DNA of 64,000 nucleotides, taken from Amycolatopsis marina (lineage in GTDB: Bacteria; Actinomycetota; Actinomycetes; Mycobacteriales; Pseudonocardiaceae). The stretch lies in NCBI RefSeq assembly GCF_900111885.1, contig NZ_FOKG01000010.1:62001-126000 (forward strand). The letters are read 5' to 3'. Shown here one piece after another: positions 35,373-42,247 of the stretch. A program made the position numbers and the translations under genes. The notes beneath the pieces were generated by a model that worked only from the letters and a program-made list of their open reading frames with translations, ran no database searches and was not told where the DNA came from. Numbering within the stretch: position 1 is the first letter of the stretch; each line of letters opens with the position of its first letter.

Positions 35373-35666
35373 ATGGTCGAACAGATCAGGTATGCGTCTG
35401 GGGCAACCGACATGCTGTCGCAGGCGCAAGCGCAATGCTCAGCTGAACAGCGACGGATCATTGACGATCTGGGCGTGAGGATGAAAAAGATCTGCGGGTC
35501 GGAATGGGAAGGTGCCGCCGAAAAGGCGTACTTGGTCGCGCAGAAGCGGTGCAACACGGAGATCGAGGCGGGCGCAATCGCCGAGCAGCGCAGCAGCGTG
35601 GTTACCCAGCAGTGCGGCGAGGACATGATCGCCGCCGACGTGCGTTGTAGCAGCCTGTTCGTCTGA
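35373..35666 (+). CDS. WXG100-family ESX substrate (second of pair), cysteine-rich
   Basis: A 97-residue helical-hairpin protein with Trp-Glu-Gly in CGSEWEGAAEKAY. It has five cysteines (AQCSAE, KICGSE, KRCNTE, QQCGED, VRCSS), an exceptional number for WXG100 proteins, which are normally free of cysteine. With the two cysteines of its partner, disulfide bonding outside the cell is plausible. ATG 35373 is used. ATG 35361 is in frame but lies directly on the GGAAGG site, which instead sits about 12 bases before 35373, so the start is not certain. Confidence 0.85.
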   Translation: MVEQIRYASGATDMLSQAQAQCSAEQRRIIDDLGVRMKKICGSEWEGAAEKAYLVAQKRCNTEIEAGAIAEQRSSVVTQQCGEDMIAADVRCSSLFV

Positions 35667-35711
35667 ACTGAACAGGCACCGCCGGCCGTGGAGCTCAGGC
35701 TTCGCGGCCGG
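35653..35711. terminator. Paired stem-loops between convergent esx and mycP genes
   Basis: GCCTGTTC (35653-35660) pairs with GAACAGGC (35670-35677) across a 9-nt loop that holds the esx stop codon. CCGGCCG (35682-35688) pairs with CGGCCGG (35705-35711), followed by TTCTTGTGTT. Together they could terminate both converging transcripts. Confidence 0.55.
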
Positions 35712-35737
35712 TTCTTGTGTTCGATGACCTCGGAGGG

Positions 35738-37009
35738 CTACCTGCGCTTGTCGTCGAACAGCCCACCTGGCGGGCTGGGTGACACCGTGTCGGAAGGCGC
35801 TGCCGGAACCGGGGCGAACCCGCTGCGCCAGCGGCGGCGCCGGCCACGTGGCCCGAACACCGCGATCCCGGTCAGCAGTCCGGCCACGGTAAGTGCCGCT
35901 CCGGCCAGGGTGAAGGCCAGACTGCTGCTCGCCGCCCAGCTCTGCTGCCTGGCGAGTTCCTCCGCGGTCACAACTGCGGGGGTCATGGTCGGCAGCTGCA
36001 CAGGATTGCCGTCCACGGTCCGGTTCAGAGTGGCCAGGTAAGGGTTCACGATACCGTGGCCATATCTCGCGCTTCCGACGCCTTCCGGCGCAGGCGTCGC
36101 GGTCGCCAGCAACTGGTGGACGACTGATGCCGCGCTCCGGTTCGGCCGGTACGCCCGGACGAGGGCCGCGGCGCCCCCGACGTATCCCGCCGCGAAGGCG
36201 GTACCGGAGGCCGAACCGAGTCCATCGCGGGGGTACGTGGTGACGATGTTCGCGCCCGGTGCGACCAGGTCGACGTGTTCTGCTCGAGATTCCTGGGCGA
36301 CCGTGCCCTCCTGGCCGATCGCCCCCACTCCGAGCACACCCTCGTAGGCCGCGGGATAGGGCGTAGCGCCGGTCGGTTCGTTCTGGTTGGCCTCGCCCAC
36401 GGCAGCAATGACGACAGCGTCGCTGTCCACGGCCCGGCGAACCGCCGCACGCAGCTGCTCGCTGTCCTCGTAGGTGATCGACGCGACCACGATGATCGTC
36501 GCGTTCTGGTCGATTGACCAATCGATCGCCGTGGCCAATGTCCCGGGCGCGACACTGTTCGGTGGCTGCCTGCCGGTCGGGTACGCGTCGCCGACAGCCT
36601 TCGCGGACAGGATTCGCGCGCCCGGCGCCAGTCCTCGGAAACCCGCGCCCTGCACCGGCTGTCCGGCGACAGTCCCGGCTACACCGGTGCCGATGCCGAG
36701 GCAGTCCACCCGCCCGCTGTCCTGCCTGTTCTCGTCCATTGGTGCGACGTCGGTGTTGCCGATGAGCGCGCTGGCGAGGAACGGCGTGTCCGCGACACCC
36801 GTGGCGACAACCGCGACCCGTTGGCCCGCGCCGGTACTCAGAGGCCACACCTTGTCCGGCGCCAGCATGTTCTGTGCCCACGGCACCGGTGCCAGCCGGT
36901 CGCCGACGGGTACGCACTGTTGCGCGATCGCCTGTTGTGGCGCGAATGCGCATACGGTGGCACTCATCGCCGCGATGAGGAGAACTCGCCAACCACGCCT
37001 TCCGTGCAC
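35738..37009 (-). CDS. mycP: Mycosin (MycP) homologue with all catalytic residues lost
   Basis: The 423-residue product has the full mycosin layout: N-terminal signal peptide, subtilisin-like S8 domain (about 40-330), Pro-containing linker, and a C-terminal transmembrane helix (SLAFTLAGAALTVAGLLTGIAVF) with an Arg-rich cytoplasmic end. Each catalytic position is changed. The Asp of the VAVIDTGV-type motif is Ala69 (RVAVVATGVAD), the His of HGT is Ile106 (CLGIGTGVAG), and the Ser of GTS is Ala271 (SGTAFAAG). The reading frame is intact and the surrounding motifs are preserved, so this is not a decayed gene. In mycobacteria MycP is needed to stabilise the ESX membrane complex independently of proteolysis; a structural role here is inference. 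It is downstream of the SseB-family gene by 50 bp. Confidence 0.93.
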   Translation of the reverse strand: MHGRRGWRVLLIAAMSATVCAFAPQQAIAQQCVPVGDRLAPVPWAQNMLAPDKVWPLSTGAGQRVAVVATGVADTPFLASALIGNTDVAPMDENRQDSGRVDCLGIGTGVAGTVAGQPVQGAGFRGLAPGARILSAKAVGDAYPTGRQPPNSVAPGTLATAIDWSIDQNATIIVVASITYEDSEQLRAAVRRAVDSDAVVIAAVGEANQNEPTGATPYPAAYEGVLGVGAIGQEGTVAQESRAEHVDLVAPGANIVTTYPRDGLGSASGTAFAAGYVGGAAALVRAYRPNRSAASVVHQLLATATPAPEGVGSARYGHGIVNPYLATLNRTVDGNPVQLPTMTPAVVTAEELARQQSWAASSSLAFTLAGAALTVAGLLTGIAVFGPRGRRRRWRSGFAPVPAAPSDTVSPSPPGGLFDDKRR

Positions 37010-37059
37010 AGTGAAACCTTACTTACGCGAGGCAAGAGAATCCGGCTGCGACCACCAGC

Positions 37060-38010
37060 TCAAGGCCTGGCTTCCGGCTGGTGTTCTCCCGCTAGGGACT
37101 CCCCGGCCTCCAGAATCGTGAACGCGAGGCCCAGCACCGCGTCACCAGGAAGGAATAGTTCAGTGCTCATGCCGGGATTGACGCACAAGGCTTGTTCCTC
37201 ACTGGGCCAGTTCGCCAACAGTTCGCGAAACGAAATCTGGATACGGGAGGATTCCGGGGGCGCGAGGCGGTCCAGGCCGGTATTCGAACTGAAGACCGGA
37301 ATCGTCGGAATGGAGTCCTCCAAGATGATCCGCCATGGGATGAGCGCGTCTGGCGCTTGTGCGGGGTCGGGCACTGGTTCCGTGGTAGGCACGATCACGG
37401 AACCGTCGACCAGCGATTCGAGGTACTTGTCGCCGTCGCGCTGCGCGGTGGCCGCGTGGAGTTGACTCTCCAGCTCGTTCGCCGGCTCGTGATCATCGAG
37501 CGTGTGGGCCGCGGACGAATTCCGGTCTCCGGCGGAGGTGCCAGCAAGCTCCGTTCGACACGCCTGACGCATATGGATGAGCGCCTGTTCGGTCGTTCGT
37601 TGCCGCATTTCCTCGAGTGGCAGGAGGGTTTCCTCGCCTTCGGCCAGCTTCGGTACCCCGTCGATGGGGAGGAACACGGCGAACGGGGTCCCGGGGTTGA
37701 CGGCAAGCTGCCAGTCCGTCCCCGGCCACTGCTCCCGCAACTCGCCGAAGCTGGTCTTCCAGTGTCGTGACACGAGATCACCGAGTACCCACGACAATGT
37801 CTCGGGAGAGGTGAAGACGAGCACGTGCTGCTCCGGCAGGGGGAGCCGTTGCCGCAGCAACCAGCCGTTCTCGGCGTCGCCGTCCCGCATATCCGGGACG
37901 TACAGCGGCTCAGACATCAGCAGCCGCGCGACCTCCTGCCCCGCACCACGCTCCAGCGCCGCGACAACGGACCTCTCCGCCTCGTTGGCGGGCTCCCAGT
38001 TGAACTCCAT
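37060..38010 (-). CDS. SseB-family protein with two SseB-like domains
   Basis: A 316-residue cytoplasmic protein with two related SseB-like units. The first (about 1-130) includes VLVFTSPETLSWVL, WQLAVNPGTPFAVFLPIDGV and a GlyGlu-rich turn. The second (about 180-305) includes IPVFSSNTGLDRL, ALCVNPGMSTELFLPGDAVL. SseB was named for a role in enhanced serine sensitivity; in actinomycetes members are frequent in ESX loci, with unknown function. ATG 38010 gives the expected N terminus; the open frame to 38295 has no coding character. The gene precedes mycP on the same strand and is divergent from the substrate operon at 38173. Confidence 0.85.
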   Translation of the reverse strand: MEFNWEPANEAERSVVAALERGAGQEVARLLMSEPLYVPDMRDGDAENGWLLRQRLPLPEQHVLVFTSPETLSWVLGDLVSRHWKTSFGELREQWPGTDWQLAVNPGTPFAVFLPIDGVPKLAEGEETLLPLEEMRQRTTEQALIHMRQACRTELAGTSAGDRNSSAAHTLDDHEPANELESQLHAATAQRDGDKYLESLVDGSVIVPTTEPVPDPAQAPDALIPWRIILEDSIPTIPVFSSNTGLDRLAPPESSRIQISFRELLANWPSEEQALCVNPGMSTELFLPGDAVLGLAFTILEAGESLAGEHQPEARP

Positions 38011-38172
38011 GTGCTCATCATCCCATCGCGATGCAATGGAACCCGGAGGGCGCGGCGTACGTCCATCCAGTACCGGGGTTGACACGTGGTGCTTCTCTGG
38101 GGATGGGCGCGGATTCCATCCGCTGGGCCCGAACGCAAGATCCACGGTCAGCTCGTACGGGAGAGTGCTTCC

Positions 38173-38913
38173 ATGGGAACCATCGATGTCAACCAGGAGA
38201 GCCTGCGTAGTTGCGGTGCCACGCTCGAGGAGCTGGCCTCCAACTTCCAGCTGACAGTTGGGTCTGATGTGAGTCTCACCGGCCAGGGTGATCATTCAAT
38301 GATCAGCTCCGGAAAGTTTGCACAGGGAGGTGAAGCTCAGAACATCTACAACAAGGCGGTAACGCTTCAGGGTCAGAACGACCCCAATATCGCACTGAGC
38401 TTCCGAAGTCTGTCGTCCGCAGTTTACGGTATGGCCGACCTCTTCGGTGTGACCGACCTGGAAAACGGTTTCAGGTTCATGTTCGGTGATCCGCGCGCCG
38501 ACAAGCCCGCTTACCTCCCGCCGCATATCGTTCCAGAGGAAACGATGATGGGTGGCTCTGACGAGGCGAACGAAGAGTACAGTGAAGCGTTCAACGACGA
38601 GCTTGAGAAGTTTGATCCCGAGCAGTTCGAGGGTTCCGGGAACGAAGAGAACACGGTGATCCTTCGCGACTCGTCCGGTCGAGTGATCGGCATCGATTAC
38701 CAGACTATCAACGAAGAAACTGGCAGCGTTGCCCACGAGGTGCACAACTATCAGGACGACACTGTGCACTATTACCGTCGGGCCGAGGACGGCGAGACCA
38801 CGGGCCACTTCACGGTGAGCACCGATGGGCACGCCATGAGTATGGACGATGTATTTGACGAACTTAATGAGGAGGTTGAGGAGGCTAGGGATGAGATCGG
38901 CAGCAATGATTAG
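38173..38913 (+). CDS. Acidic putative ESX substrate with YxxxD motif
   Basis: A 246-residue, strongly acidic protein. Residues 1-95 are mostly helical and contain Tyr85-Gly-Met-Ala-Asp89, which fits the YxxxD/E secretion signal of ESX substrates such as EspC-type proteins. Residues 105-246 are rich in Glu and Asp with a beta-type segment (NTVILRDSSGRVIGIDYQTI) that resembles a small repeat fold. No WXG is present. ATG 38173 follows GGGAGAG. It is the first gene of the rightward block leading to the PPE-like and giant genes. The exported role is inference from motif and position. Confidence 0.7.
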   Translation: MGTIDVNQESLRSCGATLEELASNFQLTVGSDVSLTGQGDHSMISSGKFAQGGEAQNIYNKAVTLQGQNDPNIALSFRSLSSAVYGMADLFGVTDLENGFRFMFGDPRADKPAYLPPHIVPEETMMGGSDEANEEYSEAFNDELEKFDPEQFEGSGNEENTVILRDSSGRVIGIDYQTINEETGSVAHEVHNYQDDTVHYYRRAEDGETTGHFTVSTDGHAMSMDDVFDELNEEVEEARDEIGSND

Positions 38914-39036
38914 GGATAGGTCGATGTGAATCCAGTCGAGGTGAATCATGGGCAGCGCAAGCTGCTGAAGTGCTCGCCTGGAGAGATGCGTCGGCCTGGT
39001 GTTGGCGCTTGTTCTTTATAGTGATGGGGGGTCTCG

Positions 39037-41223
39037 ATGCCCGATGTCGAGTATGACGGACCGTACGGTGTGGATCCGGACTCGTATCGAGACACGGATG
39101 ACCCAATGCACCCGGACTATGAAGACGGCCTCGGTATTGAAGACTACCGGCAGCAGGTCCTCGGGGAGCAGCCGGCAGTCATGGCGGCGTTGGCGGGGCA
39201 ATGGGATCGAATGGGTGCTCTGCTTCGGGATTCCCGTACAGTCTTGGAACACGCTACGCTCTCTCTTGATTTCGAGGCGCCCACGGCAAGAGACGTCTTT
39301 CTCAGCAAGGTTGGCCATTTAGTCAGAAATCTGGATGACGGTGTCGTCTCGGCGGATGGTGTGGCAGGGGCGCTGCGAGGTCTTGCTGCCTCAGCCGAGC
39401 AGCGACAGGAAGAAATGGTCGAACTCTACGAAGAGTACAAAACGGCCCTTTCTGAGGCGCAACGAAACGACGAATATCTTGATAAGTATGCTTCTGGTGC
39501 TGTCCCCGGAGCATTGGTCGCCAGCATGCTCGGAGTTGAAACTGCGAAGGAGGTGAAGCAGCGGTTCGACACGGCTGCCGAGAACCTGGTCCTTCGCATG
39601 GCCGCTGACTATGAGCCCTATTTGTCGTTGATGCGATCCTCGCTGCCACGAACTTTTGATGCGATCAACGCGATCATGCATCCGGGCGCCTTCGGGATGC
39701 CGCCACCACCGGGGGGTTACGGTGGGCCGCCCCCCGCTCCGCCATCGTTCGGGGGTGGAGCGCCTCCTGCTCCGCCGCCGTTCGCCAGTGCGGCACCTCC
39801 CGCACCAACATTCACCGGTGGCGCTCCTACCGGAGCTACCGGAGTGGGCGGGGCACCCACATTCGCGGGCGCTCGAGGCCTTGGGGGCCCTCCGGCATTC
39901 GGAGCAGGAAATGGGGTCTCGACCGGTGCGGGACAAGCTCCGGGATTAGGTGCCGGTGGCGGGGGCGCCCAAGGGCAAGGGGGCCTACCTTCGGACGGTG
40001 AAGGCGCAGGTGGGGCTGTTGGGGGCGTCCCACAGTTCGCGGGAGCGGGCATCGCCCCGGGCGCCGGCCAGTTCGCTGGATCCGGCACGAGGGATCAGGG
40101 TGGCTCGCTCGGCGCGCGGGGTGCAGGGGAACTCGGGGGCGCCGGTGATGCTGGTTCACCCGGCTTCGGTGACGCGGTGGGCGACCCGTCTGGTATCCCT
40201 GCACCGGGAGGATCAACATCGGGGCCCACCGCACCCACGGGACTTGTGCCCCCCGCGTTTCAGCCGGCCCCCGGGTTGACCCCTCCTGGTGTTCCTTCCG
40301 CGCCTTCCGCGCTACCGCCTGCCGCGCCGCCACTCACGAGCGCTCCCCGGATGCCGTCAGCGAGTCCGCCCCGATCTCCGAGCCTGCCCGCCGAGCCTGC
40401 GCCACCGAACGTCTCCACCACGCCGCCGGTGGTGGACACGCCGCTCGATCCGCAGAACAACACCAATCTGCCGTTGGACACGATGGAGTTCCCGCCGGGG
40501 ACCATGCTCCCGCCAGGCATGATGTCCGCGATGTCCTCGGCCGCGGTGGGGCAGCAACAGCAGGGCAAGACCATCGGCGCCCCGGGCCGTCAGCGGCAGG
40601 ATGGCGATGCGTCTGTAGGGCGGTCCGCCACCGAGGATGCGTTCCAGTCTCCTGGTGGAGCGGTCGGCTCGCCGGTCATTGGCCAGAACGGCAGGCGGAC
40701 ACGGCCGGGAGGCAGTGCTGAGGCCCCGACAAGGGGGCCGTCCAGTTCGTCTGGTGGCGCACCGCCGGTATTGTCGAATCATCGCCGGTCTGGGCCTGTG
40801 CAGACTGATATGGAGCGACTGAAGGAAGAGCGGCGGGCTCGGCGTGCCCAACGCCAGCGAAATCAGGAGCTTCGGACCTCGGAGTTCGTCGCTGGCGTGG
40901 AGAGCGGGACCTCGCCCGTGTTCGAGGGCCGTGTCGGTGGCGAACGTGTAAATGGTCGAATGACCGAGGTTCCCACCGCTCTACGTCCTGCGACATCGCG
41001 GCCGGGCAGGCCGGAACGGCGTGTCAAGCCGCAGGTGCAGGCCGACCAGAGCGCTCGCCAGGTGGTGTCGCAGCCGGTGTCCCATGAGGAGCAGCCGCGG
41101 GTGGTCGCGGATGAGGCCGCTTGGGAGGTGCAAACGCCTGGCGGGCCGGTGGTCTCCGCGCGCAGGCAGGAGCAGGAACGACGCCAGGCGGAACCGCCAC
41201 CCACCTTCGGCGCCGCGAACTGA
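39037..41223 (+). CDS. PPE-like ESX protein with long Pro/Gly-rich linker
   Basis: A 728-residue protein. Residues 1-210 are helical and include AVMAALAGQWDRMGALLRDS and a second long hairpin, reminiscent of PPE or EspB-type N termini but without a strict PPE motif. Residues about 215-500 are low-complexity Pro/Gly/Ala/Ser sequence (PPPPGGYGGPPPAPPSFGGG and similar). The last 150 residues are charged, with a basic coil MERLKEERRARRAQRQRNQE. It is probably a surface or secreted structural substrate. Its ATG at 39037 is preceded by GGGGG. The gene stands 123 bp after the acidic substrate gene. Confidence 0.8.
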   Translation: MPDVEYDGPYGVDPDSYRDTDDPMHPDYEDGLGIEDYRQQVLGEQPAVMAALAGQWDRMGALLRDSRTVLEHATLSLDFEAPTARDVFLSKVGHLVRNLDDGVVSADGVAGALRGLAASAEQRQEEMVELYEEYKTALSEAQRNDEYLDKYASGAVPGALVASMLGVETAKEVKQRFDTAAENLVLRMAADYEPYLSLMRSSLPRTFDAINAIMHPGAFGMPPPPGGYGGPPPAPPSFGGGAPPAPPPFASAAPPAPTFTGGAPTGATGVGGAPTFAGARGLGGPPAFGAGNGVSTGAGQAPGLGAGGGGAQGQGGLPSDGEGAGGAVGGVPQFAGAGIAPGAGQFAGSGTRDQGGSLGARGAGELGGAGDAGSPGFGDAVGDPSGIPAPGGSTSGPTAPTGLVPPAFQPAPGLTPPGVPSAPSALPPAAPPLTSAPRMPSASPPRSPSLPAEPAPPNVSTTPPVVDTPLDPQNNTNLPLDTMEFPPGTMLPPGMMSAMSSAAVGQQQQGKTIGAPGRQRQDGDASVGRSATEDAFQSPGGAVGSPVIGQNGRRTRPGGSAEAPTRGPSSSSGGAPPVLSNHRRSGPVQTDMERLKEERRARRAQRQRNQELRTSEFVAGVESGTSPVFEGRVGGERVNGRMTEVPTALRPATSRPGRPERRVKPQVQADQSARQVVSQPVSHEEQPRVVADEAAWEVQTPGGPVVSARRQEQERRQAEPPPTFGAAN

Positions 41224-41258
41224 CCTCGGCCGCCGCGTGGCTGGCTCCCTGCTCGTTC

Positions 41259-41276
41259 CCGTAGTGCCCCCGTACC
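41259..41276. promoter_or_regulatory. CCGTA direct repeat upstream of the ybaB-giant gene operon
   Basis: CCGTAGT at 41259-41265 and CCGTACC at 41270-41276 are spaced 11 bp. They lie in the 202-bp gap before the YbaB-like gene that leads the operon ending in the giant gene. Confidence 0.4.
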
Positions 41277-41425
41277 GCAACCTCGCAGCGATCACGGAAC
41301 GCCACGTGACCTGCGCGTTTGCTGTCATTTCGCAACGGTAGGTACGGGTGTTCGGCGTAGGCGGCAAGCTCAACGGCTGCCTAAACTGGCCTTAAATACG
41401 GCGCTGGCTGGATTGGGGAGAGCAG

Positions 41426-41872
41426 ATGGAACCGAAAAGTGCGGCTTTCGAGGATTTCGGGCTGCCCAGTAGCTCGGTGCTACAGGGGATCATGGACGAT
41501 CTCAAGAAGTCGATGGAGCGGATTCCCGACACTCAGGAGCAGATGCTCGAACTGAGCGGCACGGCCTGGTCCGAGGACCGCATGGTGAAAGTCGTAGTCG
41601 GCCCTCGCGGCCAACTCGTGGACCTGGAAATCGATCCCCGAGTTTTGCGGAATCCGGACACGCAGACACTCAGGTCGACGATTCTGACCACGAACGAGCA
41701 GGCGGTGCGCGAGGTCGTCACCCAGGCCCACGAGCTCATGGCCGGGCAGATTCCGCCGGAGGTCGCTGAACTCCAGGGGCAGTACAACGTGGAATCCGAC
41801 GACATGGCAAGCCAGATGCTCAAGACGGATGCCGAGATCATGGCCGAGCGGAAGGGTGACAATGGCTGGTGA
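41426..41872 (+). CDS. YbaB/EbfC-family protein
   Basis: A 148-residue protein with the YbaB fold: an N-terminal helix (SVLQGIMDDLKKSMERIPDTQEQM), a three-stranded sheet (WSEDRMVKVVVGPRGQLVDLEIDP) and a C-terminal helix. YbaB/EbfC proteins bind DNA as dimers. Actinomycete ESX loci often carry such small genes (compare EspL-like proteins), where a chaperone or regulator role has been proposed. ATG 41426 follows GGGGAGAG. Its last 11 bp overlap the next gene, so it is translationally linked to the substrate genes downstream. Confidence 0.85.
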   Translation: MEPKSAAFEDFGLPSSSVLQGIMDDLKKSMERIPDTQEQMLELSGTAWSEDRMVKVVVGPRGQLVDLEIDPRVLRNPDTQTLRSTILTTNEQAVREVVTQAHELMAGQIPPEVAELQGQYNVESDDMASQMLKTDAEIMAERKGDNGW

Positions 41873-42176
41873 CATCGATATTCCCGACGCTGGCGGTGCC
41901 GTCTCTGCGGGAAAGTCGCTGGAAGCGTTCGCGATGGATTTCGGGGTAGTTGTGGAGGCCCCGGAGGTTACTTTTGTTGACGACACAAAGGTTGATATAG
42001 CGATAGCGGATACGTTCCCACAAGATGTGGTGGATGAGATCAACGAGGTACTGTCAACGAAACTGGGTCCGGGAATCGCCAGCCTGGGTGAGTCGGTGAT
42101 CAGCGCGGTCGGCGTGATGGTGACCACGGACAAGCTCAATGGGGAGCGGGTGGTCCGGTGCGAGGACCCCCGTTGA
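41862..42176 (+). CDS. Small ESX-locus protein of unknown function
   Basis: A 104-residue acidic protein with no cysteine outside VVRCED near the end, no WXG and no YxxxD motif. It begins AGDIDIPDAGG and has one amphipathic helix (SAGKSLEAFAMDFGVVVE) and a second (DVVDEINEVLSTKLGPGIASL). ATG 41862 overlaps the preceding gene by 11 bp, and GGAAGGG precedes it. It lies 71 bp before the giant gene. A role as a chaperone or partner for the giant protein is only a guess from position. Confidence 0.7.
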   Translation: MAGDIDIPDAGGAVSAGKSLEAFAMDFGVVVEAPEVTFVDDTKVDIAIADTFPQDVVDEINEVLSTKLGPGIASLGESVISAVGVMVTTDKLNGERVVRCEDPR

Positions 42177-42247
42177 TGTGCCGTCCTGATCGCGGGCGTA
42201 CCGCGGCCGCACCGTGCATGCTTGCCCTGTCTGGTGGGGGCTGAGAC

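Noticed and set aside
39680-40560. Pro/Gly-rich stretch as a tandem DNA repeat or CRISPR-like array
   Set aside because: The repetition is only compositional at protein level; there are no regular identical units or spacers.
34996-42176. YxxxD/E signals in the WXG100, PPE-like and small ESX proteins
   Set aside because: I checked each Tyr and found none with Asp or Glu at +4 in a suitable place; only the 246-residue protein has one.
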